This document shows positions 47,977 to 57,287 of a stretch of DNA of 64,000 nt, piece by piece; positions within the stretch are counted from its first letter, which is position 1; each line of letters begins with the position of its first letter. The translations under genes and the position numbers were made by a program. The notes beneath the pieces are model-generated. The model was not told the DNA's origin. It did not search any database and worked only from the letters and a program-made list of their open reading frames with translations. Source of the stretch: Microbacter sp963678825 (GTDB taxonomy: Bacteria; Bacteroidota; Bacteroidia; Bacteroidales; Paludibacteraceae); assembly GCA_963678825.2 (NCBI GenBank), contig CAXXPB010000067.1, positions 1 to 64,000 on the forward strand, in the 5' to 3' direction.

Positions 47977-48990
47977 ATGATATTGATGGAAGTGGACTTT
48001 GCAAACCTGCATCAGATTCTGCATAATCTCTACACGGAGATGATGCCTCTTTGCAGTAATATGTCGGGTATTGCCAAGGGTATTGCAGGGCTGGGTGCTC
48101 TGTTTTATGTAGCCTCCCGGGTGTGGCAATCGCTCTCAAGGGCGGAACCCATCGATGTCTATCCTTTGTTGCGGCCTTTTGCTATCGGATTGTGCATTAT
48201 GCTTTTCCCAACCATCGTACTGGGAACAATCAATTCGATCCTTTCTCCCGTAGTGATAGGTTCTCACCAGATGCTAGAAACACAAACCTTTGATATGAAT
48301 GCTTACCGGCAACAAAAGGATAAGCTGGAACATGAAGCGATGGCACGAAATCCCGAAACTGCCTATTTAGTTTCCGACAAAGAGTTCGATAAACAGTTAG
48401 ATGACCTCGGTTGGTCTCCTAGTGATATGGCTACCATGACTAGTATGTATGTGGAGCGAGGGGTATATAACCTAAAAAAATCTATCCGTGATTGGTTTCG
48501 GGAACTCTTGGAAATTTTGTTTCAGGCGGCGGCATTGGTCATTGATACGATACGGACGTTTTACCTGATTGTGCTGGCCATTCTCGGACCGATCTCTTTT
48601 GCTATCTCCGTCTATGACGGATTCCAGTCCACGATGACCCAGTGGATCTCCCGCTATGTGAGTGTCTATCTCTGGCTTCCGGTTTCGGATATGTTCAGCT
48701 CCATACTGGCCAAGATACAGGTGCTGATGCTTCAAAACGACATCACCCAGTTGCAGAGCAATCCCAATTATTCTGTAGATGCCTCCAATACAGTGTATAT
48801 CATCTTTATGATCATTGGTATTATCGGATACTTTACCGTACCCTCGGTTTCTAACTGGATTATTCAGGCAGGGGGTATGGGCAATCTCGGACGCAATGTC
48901 AACTCAACGGCATCCAAGGGAGGAGCTATTGCCGGAGGGGTAGCCGGAGCTGCTGCAGGAAATATCGCTGGAAAATTAATTGGAAAATAA
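47977..48990 (+). CDS. traJ: TraJ, VirB6/TrbL-like membrane protein
   Basis: 337 residues with about six membrane spans and a Gly/Ala-rich tail (GGAIAGGVAGAAAGNIAGKLIGK). Inner-membrane part of the conjugation channel; 2 bp after traI. Confidence 0.9.
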   Translation: MILMEVDFANLHQILHNLYTEMMPLCSNMSGIAKGIAGLGALFYVASRVWQSLSRAEPIDVYPLLRPFAIGLCIMLFPTIVLGTINSILSPVVIGSHQMLETQTFDMNAYRQQKDKLEHEAMARNPETAYLVSDKEFDKQLDDLGWSPSDMATMTSMYVERGVYNLKKSIRDWFRELLEILFQAAALVIDTIRTFYLIVLAILGPISFAISVYDGFQSTMTQWISRYVSVYLWLPVSDMFSSILAKIQVLMLQNDITQLQSNPNYSVDASNTVYIIFMIIGIIGYFTVPSVSNWIIQAGGMGNLGRNVNSTASKGGAIAGGVAGAAAGNIAGKLIGK

Positions 48991-48998
48991 TCAGAACA

Positions 48999-49622
48999 AT
49001 GGAATTCAAATCATTAAAAAATATCGAATCTTCTTTCCGGCAGATACGCCTCTTCGGAATTGTCTTTGTCTGTCTTTGTACTGGCATTGTGGTTTACTCC
49101 CTGTGGAGCGCCTACAGTTTTGCGGAGGCTCAACGCCAAAAGATCTATGTGTTGGACGGAGGCAAATCCCTGATGCTGGCTCTTTCGCAGGACTTATCTC
49201 AAAACCGACCAGTGGAAGCCCGTGATCATGTCAAACGTTTTCATGAACTGTTCTTCACCCTCTCTCCCGATAAGGATGCCATAGAAAGCAATATCCAACG
49301 GGCTTTGTTTCTTGTAGACAAAAGTGCTTTCGGATATTACAAAGACCTTACCGAGAATGGGTACTATAACCGGATCATTGCCGGTAATGTCAATCAAACC
49401 ATCGCCATTGATAGTGTTGTCTGCAATTTCAACAGCTATCCTTATCGTGTGGTAACCTATGCCCGGCAGATGATTATCCGGGAAAGCAATATCACCGAAC
49501 GGAGTTTGATTACCCGTTGCAACCTGATTAACTCGGTGCGTTCGGATAATAATCCCCATGGTTTCACGATGGAGAATTTCGAGATTGTAGAAAACAAGGA
49601 TCTGAAGGTTGTTGATCGTTAA
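48999..49622 (+). CDS. traK: TraK, VirB8-like protein
   Basis: 207 residues: single N-terminal membrane helix (LFGIVFVCLCTGIVVYSLW) and a periplasmic domain (ENGYYNRIIAGNVNQTI...YPYRVVTYARQMIIRESNITERSL). Characteristic of Bacteroides TraK. Confidence 0.9.
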   Translation: MEFKSLKNIESSFRQIRLFGIVFVCLCTGIVVYSLWSAYSFAEAQRQKIYVLDGGKSLMLALSQDLSQNRPVEARDHVKRFHELFFTLSPDKDAIESNIQRALFLVDKSAFGYYKDLTENGYYNRIIAGNVNQTIAIDSVVCNFNSYPYRVVTYARQMIIRESNITERSLITRCNLINSVRSDNNPHGFTMENFEIVENKDLKVVDR

Positions 49623-49634
49623 ACAGTGCCGCTT

Positions 49635-49988
49635 ATGAAAAAGATAAAGCAATTCATCAATCGCTGGCGGGACTCTTCGGATGATCTGTTACGAAGAATG
49701 TGCGGAGCACTTTCTCCCAAGTACCGGATCATCACGATCCTGATTATGTGCACTCTTTTTGGAGGCAGCTCCCTGTACTTGACCATCAGTTCCATCTACA
49801 ACATCGGGTGGTGGGATGCCAAAAAGCAATACGCAGAAACTACTTCCGGTGGAATGCAAATAGAACATATCAAACAACTGGATATTCCGATGGGGAAGCA
49901 TTCCCGAATAATTACATGTGATACTATTTATAAACCATTTAAATCCGTAATAGATGAAAGAAAACAATCCTCCGACAATGGAGAGTAA
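49635..49988 (+). CDS. traL: TraL, DUF3989 protein
   Basis: 117 residues from ATG 49635 (a GTG three codons earlier is possible). One membrane helix (ITILIMCTLFGGSSLYLTI). Its end overlaps traM by 35 bp, suggesting translational coupling. Confidence 0.85.
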   Translation: MKKIKQFINRWRDSSDDLLRRMCGALSPKYRIITILIMCTLFGGSSLYLTISSIYNIGWWDAKKQYAETTSGGMQIEHIKQLDIPMGKHSRIITCDTIYKPFKSVIDERKQSSDNGE

Positions 49989-51303
49989 GCCTCGTCTTAC
50001 TCCCGTTCAAAGGCAAAAGATGAAGAAATATGCCGTTTTTGCCTTGTTATTTATCCTCTTTGGAGCCTGTCTGTGGTTGATTTTTTCTCCTTATTCTGGA
50101 AAGAAAGCGAAAGAACAACCCACGCATGGATTCAATCCTGAGATTCCTATGCCCAAAGAAAAGGGCATTGTGAATGATAAGAAATTAGCCTATCAGGAAG
50201 AACAGGATCGGCAAAAGAAAGAAGAGAAAGTTCGTTCCCTTCAAGATTTTGCCGCCATGCTGGGACAGGATGGAAAAGAGAGACCATTACAGGCAGAGCA
50301 GAGCTCTTTAGCCAGTAACGGAATAGCACTAAACACAACTAGAAGTTCTAATTCCAATCGTTACTTTGGAGCTTCCCGCCCATCTTCTATTCAAAACTCC
50401 GTTTCAGCTTACCGGAATATTAACCGGACTCTGGGAAGCTTTTATGATACTCCCAGGCAAGATCCTGAAAAGGAACGCTTAGTCAAGGAACTGGAAGGGA
50501 TCAAGTCAAAGTTGGCCGAAAATGAGAATCGAAAAAGCAATGTGGAAGAACAGGTTGCCCTGATGGAAAAATCTTACCAGATGGCAACTAAATACATGCC
50601 ACAAATGCAAGGAAAAACTGCCTCGGGAGTGAATGGGCTATCTTCTTCCCGGAACGGTTCGGGTAAAATGTCGGTTGTTCCGGTATCACACGTAGTCAGG
50701 CAGGCCGTTTCTTCTCTGCAACAAAGCAATAAGGTTGTCTCTATAGTAAAAGTTACCAATTCGATCCAAAACACCGGATTCCTGACTCCTACATCAACGA
50801 TTGTTCAGGAAACAAAAAATACCATCCCGGCCTGTATCCACAATAATCAAACCGTGATGGATGGGCAAAGCGTCCGGCTACGGCTTCTGGAGCAAGTGCA
50901 AGTAGGTAGTATGATTGTCCCCCGAAATGCGGTTATCACCGGAGTGGTCAAAGTGCAGGGTGAACGGTTGGAGATAACGGTCGGTTCACTGGAATATGCA
51001 GGTGCCATCCTACCGGTGGCATTGTCTGCGTATGATACCGATGGGCAACGGGGCGTTTTTATCCCCAACACCACCGAAGTCAATGCTGCCAAAGAGATGG
51101 TGGCTAATATGGGAACATCGACGGGAACCAGTATTAGCCTGGCCGGTAATGCCGGACAGCAGCTGGCCGCCGATATGGGTCGCAGCCTGATTCAGGGTGC
51201 TTCGCAACTAGTGGCAAAAAAGCTTAGAGAGATAAAAGTCAAACTGAAAGCCGGATACCGGATATTTCTGATGGCAAGCAATAAACAAAATTCAATCCAA
51301 TAA
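49954..51303 (+). CDS. traM: TraM, VirB10-like protein
   Basis: 449 residues with an N-terminal membrane helix, a long linker rich in Lys/Glu/Ser, a coiled stretch (ELEGIKSKLAENENRKSNVEEQ) and a C-terminal beta domain (SVRLRLLEQVQVGSMIVPRNAVITGVV). Bridges inner and outer membrane parts of the channel. Confidence 0.92.
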   Translation: MKENNPPTMESKPRLTPVQRQKMKKYAVFALLFILFGACLWLIFSPYSGKKAKEQPTHGFNPEIPMPKEKGIVNDKKLAYQEEQDRQKKEEKVRSLQDFAAMLGQDGKERPLQAEQSSLASNGIALNTTRSSNSNRYFGASRPSSIQNSVSAYRNINRTLGSFYDTPRQDPEKERLVKELEGIKSKLAENENRKSNVEEQVALMEKSYQMATKYMPQMQGKTASGVNGLSSSRNGSGKMSVVPVSHVVRQAVSSLQQSNKVVSIVKVTNSIQNTGFLTPTSTIVQETKNTIPACIHNNQTVMDGQSVRLRLLEQVQVGSMIVPRNAVITGVVKVQGERLEITVGSLEYAGAILPVALSAYDTDGQRGVFIPNTTEVNAAKEMVANMGTSTGTSISLAGNAGQQLAADMGRSLIQGASQLVAKKLREIKVKLKAGYRIFLMASNKQNSIQ

Positions 51304-51326
51304 TCCTTTAATTTATTTCAATCAGT

Positions 51327-52247
51327 ATGAAACGTCTTTTTTTTCTGGTTGCTTTCGTTGCAACCCTAATGTCAATTCAGGCACAAAACAATCCGTCGAC
51401 AGGTGATTTATATCAGGGGATGACCCGTAAAATAATGTATGATAGAATGATCCCGCCATACGGAGTGGAAGTCACCTTCGACAAAACGGTTCACATTATC
51501 TTCCCATCAGCGGTGAAGTATATCGATCTGGGTTCTGCCAATGTCATCGCGGGGATAGCCGATGGTTCGGAAAATGTCGTAAGGGTAAAAGCGGCAGTCA
51601 AAGGATTTGAAACGGAGACTAATTTTTCTGTGATCACTGAGGATGGCAGCTTTTATACCTTCAATGTGAAGTATGCCGATGAACCTCAAAAGCTGAACGT
51701 TGAGATGAAGGATTTTGTTCATGACGGAGAGGCTGTGAACCGGCCTAACAATGCCATGGATATTTATCTGACCGAACTTGGAAATCAATCCCCAAAATTG
51801 GTTCAACTGATTATGAAATCCATTTATCAGGAAGATAAGCGAATGGTAAAGCATGTTGGTTGCAAGCGTTTTGGAATCCAGTATCAGCTGAAAGGAATTT
51901 ACACCTATGACGGCATGTTATACTTCCATACGCAAATCAAAAACAGCTCGAATGTTCCCTTTGATGTGGATTTTATCCGATGGAAGATCGTTGACAAAAA
52001 AATTCTCAAGCGTACTGCTATACAAGAAACAGTCATTGAACCCCTTCGGGCATACCATTTCGTGACGCAAATAGCAGGAAAGAGCGAAGAACGGACTGTG
52101 TTCTCGATGAGCAAATTTACCATTCCGGATGACAAACGGTTGGTAGTTGAACTGTTCGAAAAAAACGGAGGACGACATCAGAATTTTATACTCGACAATA
52201 GTCAGATAATTAGGGCACAAACCATCAATGAATTAAAAGTTAAATAA
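51327..52247 (+). CDS. traN: TraN, DUF4138 (VirB9-like) protein
   Basis: 306 residues, signal peptide (ending SIQAQN), beta-rich body with VTFDKTVHIIFPSAVKYIDLGS, characteristic of DUF4138. Outer-membrane-associated channel subunit. Last gene of the operon here; a strong terminator follows, and traO/P/Q are absent. Confidence 0.92.
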   Translation: MKRLFFLVAFVATLMSIQAQNNPSTGDLYQGMTRKIMYDRMIPPYGVEVTFDKTVHIIFPSAVKYIDLGSANVIAGIADGSENVVRVKAAVKGFETETNFSVITEDGSFYTFNVKYADEPQKLNVEMKDFVHDGEAVNRPNNAMDIYLTELGNQSPKLVQLIMKSIYQEDKRMVKHVGCKRFGIQYQLKGIYTYDGMLYFHTQIKNSSNVPFDVDFIRWKIVDKKILKRTAIQETVIEPLRAYHFVTQIAGKSEERTVFSMSKFTIPDDKRLVVELFEKNGGRHQNFILDNSQIIRAQTINELKVK

Positions 52248-52287
52248 TATTTTATTAATCAGGTGGATATAAAGTTTATTGCTAATG

Positions 52288-52318
52288 AAAGTCTCTGGAG
52301 GAATTCAGAGACTTTTTT
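52288..52318 (+). terminator. Terminator of the tra operon
   Basis: Perfect 10-bp stem AAAGTCTCTG (52288-52297) / CAGAGACTTT (52306-52315) followed by T residues, 40 bp after traN. Confidence 0.85.
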
Positions 52319-52424
52319 GTGATCCTACAGAAGCTTTGAAGCATTGGGTAGGTATGGTGATATGCGGTAATGAGAGGGGTAGATTCTGTTCTACTGTATC
52401 AATGTTGTTTTGACAAAAAAAAGG

Positions 52425-52886
52425 CTATAAAAGCCCTTCATTAGCAAAACTATAGTGAGATTCTTCAGTCATGATGATATGATCCAGAAATGAAATCTCT
52501 AAAAGCTGGCAGGCTTCTTTTAATTTCTTTGTTATTTTGATGTCTTCCTGACTTGGTTGAAGATTAGAAGACGGATGATTGTGAGAAAAGATAATTGCTG
52601 AAGCATGAGCTTTCAGTGCAGTTTGCATGATGATCTTAATATCCACCATTGTACCGGCAATTCCGCATTTTGAGATATTGGATATGCCCAGTACTCTATT
52701 GGAGCGATTCATGTAAATGACATACGCTTCTTCATGATGCTGCATGCAGCCATCAAAAGCAACCTTGAAGATTTTTACAGTATCTTCTGAACAGGTGATC
52801 TGAAAACGATCAGTCGTTTTTATGGTATCTTTATAAGATACTTGAATTTCCGGAATTTTGAAATAATCTATTTTCATGACAAGCAA
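52425..52886 (-). CDS. RadC-like JAB/MPN-domain protein
   Basis: 153 residues with the JAMM-type metal motif: Glu in HHEEAYVIYMNRSNRVLG and SHNHPSSNLQPSQED (HxHPS...D). RadC-like proteins are common cargo of Bacteroidales conjugative elements and defence islands; their biochemical role is unsettled. Shorter than chromosomal RadC, lacking the N-terminal helix-hairpin-helix part, as typical for element-borne copies. Confidence 0.9.
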   Translation of the reverse strand: MLVMKIDYFKIPEIQVSYKDTIKTTDRFQITCSEDTVKIFKVAFDGCMQHHEEAYVIYMNRSNRVLGISNISKCGIAGTMVDIKIIMQTALKAHASAIIFSHNHPSSNLQPSQEDIKITKKLKEACQLLEISFLDHIIMTEESHYSFANEGLL

Positions 52887-53131
52887 AGTTTAATTGTGAA
52901 ACAATAATTTTTTGCTTTCATGCTCACAGGAAATGCAGTCACTTCATGCAAGGTTTTCGACAAGAATACGACCCGAAGGTGTGGAGATTATTGCCAGAAA
53001 TACGCAGTGCTTGACCTTGCTACTTGTGGGTGATTTCCTGTAACTTTGCTAAAAATTTAGTGGAGAAACAGAATTTAGGCTCCCCATAATGAAACCTCAA
53101 TGGCTGTGATAAACAGTATTGTCTTGGAAAA

Positions 53132-53150
53132 TCTGAAGAATTTCTTCAGA
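53132..53150. repeat. 19-bp palindrome
   Basis: TCTGAAGAA, a central T, TTCTTCAGA: perfect 9-bp arms. Operator-like, or a short transcript hairpin. Confidence 0.55.
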
Positions 53151-53513
53151 CGATACGGCTTTGATCTATGCGTCTAAAGAGCCGGAGTGAGTTCTGTTCA
53201 AGAGCAGAAAAGGTGAAGGGGTTAGGGGAGGCAAGTTTTTTGAGAAAAATACGCTCGACAATGGAGAGGAAGGTTTTTATCAAAACCCTTGGGTTTGAAC
53301 TTTCCTTCCCGTTAAGGGCCCCGAAGCAACTTTGCTCTTGAATCAGAATCTCGGGCTCTTGCAATATCGAAGAGAATAACTATCGGATAGAAGAATTAAT
53401 AAGCCAGATTTACGAAAAGCTACAACCTTGCAGTAGGACAAAGTCATACGAAGTAAGCATATTTGGAAAGAATATCAAGATTTTTTGCAATAAATATTTA
53501 TAAATAAAAACAT

Positions 53514-53521
53514 TATCTTTG
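53514..53521 (+). promoter_or_regulatory. -7 element for the ABC-3C operon
   Basis: TATCTTTG (TAnnTTTG) 43 bp upstream of the first ATG. No -33 TTTG at the usual distance was seen. Confidence 0.45.
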
Positions 53522-53564
53522 TAAGTAACGTAATAGATTTAAAATTGCAAATAGGCTATAAGTT

Positions 53565-54695
53565 ATGGCTAAGCAAAGTAATAATTCAACCCCCACAATA
53601 AAAGGGTTTATTTATCAATTTCTTGTAGCTTTAAGAAAATGTTTTGAGTTACAAGAAGGGGAGACTGTATATATTGAAACATTTGGAGATGTATCTGTTC
53701 TTGGTGAAGAAAATACAGTGCAAATTGAATCTAAATTCTATAAAAACGACTTGACAGATACCGATCATAATGTCTGGAATACATTAAATAATTGGCTTAA
53801 GGATGAATTTCCACTGGATTCCTTTTCTTCATTAGTGTTGCTTACAACTCAAAAAGTAAAATCGACAAATATTTGGTTCGGTTGGAATGATAAAAATGTG
53901 GCTAATAAGTTAGTTGCGTTGAAGAGTGTGGTAGAGAAATATTCCAGAAAAAAAAGCAACAAAGATCCTAAAACAGAAAAATTATTGAAATCAGTTTTAG
54001 ATGAGTCAAAATTTGAGCGATTGAAAATTATAATACAAAAATTTGTCATAGATAATAATACTTTAAATGATTTACAGTATTATGATTTTATTAAAAATAC
54101 CTATGCAAAGACCATTTCTCCTATTCGTCAAGATGAATTTATACGCTCGATGTTGGGGTATGTGATTACGCCGAAAACGGTCGGCAATAATTGGGCAATT
54201 ACCTATGAAGAGTTCACAAAAGAAGTAAATATTTTGGCGCAATCTTTGATTGACACAACGACCCAATTCCCTTCTAAAATCAAACTTCAAGATATCAAAC
54301 ATGAAGAATATAACGAAAATGATTTTGTAAATAAGATTCGGCAGATTGAATATGAGGATGTAGTCTTAGAGGCGATAACAGATTATGTTCAAACAAAAAG
54401 ATTAATAGTAAAAGAGATAATCGCATCAAAAAAAATATCTGAATCCTTAAGTGAGTATGAAGAGAATCTTAATAAAACGTATAATATTAGCTATCGTATA
54501 GCATGTCGAAACTGTCCTCCAGATGAACAAAAGAGGATTGTTCATTCTCAAGATTTTTATGATAGAATGATGACTACAGATGAAGGTGCTTTCCATATAT
54601 ATAATTCTATTCCAAGATATTTTCACAATGGAATGCTGCATCTTCTGGCAGAAGAAAACGACGATTTTATTTGGTTGCTAAATTTTAAAATATGA
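53565..54695 (+). CDS. ABC-three-component effector, PD-(D/E)XK/Cap4-like nuclease with ABC-3C C-terminal domain
   Basis: 376 residues. Near the N-terminus GFIYQFLVAL (residues 14-23) is followed by an IETFGDVSVLG segment with E38/D42 and VQIESKF with E55-x-K57, the pattern of Cap4/DUF4297-like dsDNA endonucleases. Residues about 290-376 (ISYRIACRNCPPDEQKRIVHSQDFYDRMMTTDEGAFHIY...NGMLHLLAEE) match the ABC-3C C-terminal domain layout. The stop overlaps the next gene by 4 bp (ATGA). In predicted ABC-3C systems this component is the variable toxin licensed by the ABC ATPase. Anti-phage or anti-plasmid activity is inference from the class. Confidence 0.75.
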   Translation: MAKQSNNSTPTIKGFIYQFLVALRKCFELQEGETVYIETFGDVSVLGEENTVQIESKFYKNDLTDTDHNVWNTLNNWLKDEFPLDSFSSLVLLTTQKVKSTNIWFGWNDKNVANKLVALKSVVEKYSRKKSNKDPKTEKLLKSVLDESKFERLKIIIQKFVIDNNTLNDLQYYDFIKNTYAKTISPIRQDEFIRSMLGYVITPKTVGNNWAITYEEFTKEVNILAQSLIDTTTQFPSKIKLQDIKHEEYNENDFVNKIRQIEYEDVVLEAITDYVQTKRLIVKEIIASKKISESLSEYEENLNKTYNISYRIACRNCPPDEQKRIVHSQDFYDRMMTTDEGAFHIYNSIPRYFHNGMLHLLAEENDDFIWLLNFKI

Positions 54696-55153
54696 GCCAA
54701 CTTGTTAATAATGTATTTACAATACACAATAACATATTTTCTTTAACTCCAATTATAATCTCTTTTTATAAGAATTATAGGTCAAGGGAGAAAGATCTAT
54801 TACTTGCCTATTTCATCCTGCCAATTACATTAAATCCAGATGTGATGGAAGAAATTAAATATGTTTCTGTCAAATCAAATTTAACAAGGTTGGTGGGTAA
54901 TAAAAAGTTGATGGCGGGTTTTCAAGACAGGTTTAAACAATTCCAACAGATAACAAATGATTGCCTTCAATACGCTGTAGACTGTAAATATATAAAAATC
55001 GATGATAAAATGAGCATTAAAGTTACTAATAGAGATATTTTATATACGGATAGCTCATTAGCTAGCGCAATAAATTTAGCATCAAAGTTGCCAAAGATGT
55101 TCACTGTAGATGTTATCAATACGTATTATGCATTTGGAATAAAAGGCTTATGA
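54692..55153 (+). CDS. ABC-three-component middle component
   Basis: 153 residues. It has a predicted helical and winged-helix-like fold: FTIHNNIFSLTPIIISFYKNYRSREKDLLLAYFILPITLN, later KFNQTDNCLQ-type and ASKLPKMFTVDVINTYYAFGIKGL. Its size, position and 4-bp overlaps on both sides fit the small middle component of ABC-3C systems, thought to link effector and ATPase. Confidence 0.72.
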   Translation: MSQLVNNVFTIHNNIFSLTPIIISFYKNYRSREKDLLLAYFILPITLNPDVMEEIKYVSVKSNLTRLVGNKKLMAGFQDRFKQFQQITNDCLQYAVDCKYIKIDDKMSIKVTNRDILYTDSSLASAINLASKLPKMFTVDVINTYYAFGIKGL

Positions 55154-57198
55154 ATAGTTATGTTAAATACATTGGTTTGTTAGATAAGAAAGGCGGTTGC
55201 CATTTTATTGACTTAGTTGAAGGATTGAATGTTATAACTGGGCGTTCGTCTACAGGGAAAAGCGCAATCATAGAAATATTTGACTTTTGCTTTGGGAATT
55301 CTGAAAACACGATTCCAGATGGAATTATTACCGATAATGCAATATTATACTTTGTGGTTTTTGAAATTAATAATACCAATCTAATTTTAGCACGAAATCA
55401 AGAAGAAAAGAGCACATATGCTTTTTTTCGTATTGACCCTAATTTTCCTGATATAGATACCCTAAAGTTGGATTATTTTCAACCGGATTATTATTTACAC
55501 TTAAAAGCTTTCAAAGAAGAATTAGGTAGATATCTCGGAATAAATATTTCTTCGACAGACGAAGATACTCAAATTTTGAACTACAAAAATAAGAAAGGAC
55601 GTCCTTCTGTTAGGAATATGATTTCTTATATTCTTCAACATCAAAATCTTATTGCAAATAAACATTCATTGTTCTATCGTTTCGATGAAAAAGAGAAACG
55701 GGAGAAAACGATAGATGAATTTAAAATATTTGCTGGATTTGTCGACCAAGATTATTTCATAATCAAACAGCAAATTAGTGACAAAAAGCAGGAATATGAA
55801 AAACAACAAAGAGAGGCTATTCTCTTTCAAGATGAGAAAAAGAAAAGAGAGTCTGAATTAGATGCATTGTTGAATGAATATTATATGGTGGCGGGTAATA
55901 GGCTACTACAGGGGTGTTCAGCTCATAATATGTTGGAAGCTCCGAAAGTGTATTTAGAAAAAATACAAGAACTCGAAACAATTAAAGTGGATGATACGTC
56001 TGATGTTTTCAGGATGCAATATGCAAGACTTGAAGCACAAAAAAATGAGATTCTTTTATCACGAAGGAAAGTAGTTTTGAAGCTGGAGAACATAAATTCA
56101 TCAATTCAATATGCTAAAAAATACAGTGACACTATTGATAAGATAAATCCAATATCGGAAGCAATAAAGGAAGATTCGCATTGCCCTTTTTGTTTGCAAG
56201 ATAACCAGCATACCAACATACAAATTAACAAATTAACTGATGCTATTGATTGGCTTAATTCTGAATTATACAAAGCCCCATTGATGATAGATTCTTTTTT
56301 ACCTGAAAAACAAAAATGCGAACAAGAATTAACGACAATAAATAATCAATTACGTCATGCTAGTGATGAAATCAACAAAATCTTAAAAGTAAATGCTGAA
56401 TTAGAGAAAAATAAATCATTGGAAGAACAATGCTTTAAAATCCGACTTTCGATTGAAAATCTTTTAGAATGGTCCCTTGAACGAAAGAATCGTATCCAAG
56501 CATCGAATATAGAACAGTTAAAAAAAGACATTGCAACGTTAGAAAAGCAAATAGAAGATGATTACAATGTTGAAAATAAGCTAAGAGAGGCTGAAAAATT
56601 CATTGAAACAACAATGAATGAAATAGGGAGTAAACTTGATTTTGAAAAATCATATCAGCCAATCAACTTGCACTTTGATATTGCTACTTTTGAGCTGTAT
56701 CATCTTAAAAAAAATGACTTGGAAAATACAGAGAAGAAAATATATATTAGATCAATGGGAAGTGGTGCAAATTGGCTTTATTCTCACATTTGTCTTTTCT
56801 TGGGACTCCAAAAATATTTTTGTTCTTTAGGAAACAAATGTTTGATTCCAACAGTATTGTTTTTAGACCAGCCCAGCCAAGTCTATTTTCCAACTATAGT
56901 TGATATTGACAAAGACGGATTTAATCCCGAAAAATTAAAAGAGTTAGCCGGAGGATCTAAAAGTCCCGATGATGATTTGAGTGCAGTCAAGAATCTTTTC
57001 AACCAAATTATATCTTTTGTGAATAACGTTTATCAAGAGTTTGAAGTAAAACCTCAAATAATAATTTCAGACCATGCAGATAATCTGGATCTTGAAACAG
57101 GTTCTTTTGATGATTATGTTAGAAAACGTTGGAGAAAAGAAAACGATGGCTTTGTGAATCTATCAAAGTTGTCACAAGAAGATGCGGATCAATTATAA
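55150..57198 (+). CDS. DUF3732/SMC-like ABC ATPase of the ABC-3C system
   Basis: 682 residues. Walker A is GRSSTGKSAIIEIFDFCFG (about residue 34). A coiled coil follows, with a CPFC zinc-hook-like motif near residue 344 at its midpoint, then a second coil. An SMGSGANW signature and Walker B LFLDQPSQVYF lie near residues 535-580. This is the DUF3732 relative of Rad50/SMC. In ABC-3C systems such ATPases sense a nucleoprotein state and control the effector. Start overlaps the middle component by 4 bp, so the three proteins are translationally coupled. Confidence 0.83.
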   Translation: MNSYVKYIGLLDKKGGCHFIDLVEGLNVITGRSSTGKSAIIEIFDFCFGNSENTIPDGIITDNAILYFVVFEINNTNLILARNQEEKSTYAFFRIDPNFPDIDTLKLDYFQPDYYLHLKAFKEELGRYLGINISSTDEDTQILNYKNKKGRPSVRNMISYILQHQNLIANKHSLFYRFDEKEKREKTIDEFKIFAGFVDQDYFIIKQQISDKKQEYEKQQREAILFQDEKKKRESELDALLNEYYMVAGNRLLQGCSAHNMLEAPKVYLEKIQELETIKVDDTSDVFRMQYARLEAQKNEILLSRRKVVLKLENINSSIQYAKKYSDTIDKINPISEAIKEDSHCPFCLQDNQHTNIQINKLTDAIDWLNSELYKAPLMIDSFLPEKQKCEQELTTINNQLRHASDEINKILKVNAELEKNKSLEEQCFKIRLSIENLLEWSLERKNRIQASNIEQLKKDIATLEKQIEDDYNVENKLREAEKFIETTMNEIGSKLDFEKSYQPINLHFDIATFELYHLKKNDLENTEKKIYIRSMGSGANWLYSHICLFLGLQKYFCSLGNKCLIPTVLFLDQPSQVYFPTIVDIDKDGFNPEKLKELAGGSKSPDDDLSAVKNLFNQIISFVNNVYQEFEVKPQIIISDHADNLDLETGSFDDYVRKRWRKENDGFVNLSKLSQEDADQL

Positions 57199-57287
57199 GC
57201 GTCGATATTGGAATTTAGATGTCACAGGTATAATATATTTCTCCTTTAATCGAGACTAATTCACTTGATAATAATGTGTAATACTGA

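Larger units (their letters stand above)
52887..53564. other. Intergenic 680 bp with palindromes and a CTnDOT-attB-like decamer
   Basis: No convincing gene. It contains GTAACTTTGC (53040-53049), matching both the GTANNTTTGC core of CTnDOT target sites and a Bacteroidetes -7 element (a TTG lies 21 bp upstream). It also has a 19-bp palindrome (53132-53150) and a hairpin with CAAAACCC/GGGTTTG inside GGAAGG/CCTTCC (about 53269-53310). A short frame without a start codon near 53365-53500 ends in FGKNIKIFCNKYL and could be a gene remnant. Confidence 0.45.

Noticed and set aside
53365..53505. Short forward frame ending FGKNIKIFCNKYL before the ABC-3C operon
   Set aside because: No start codon and about 50 codons only; possibly a gene remnant but not claimable.
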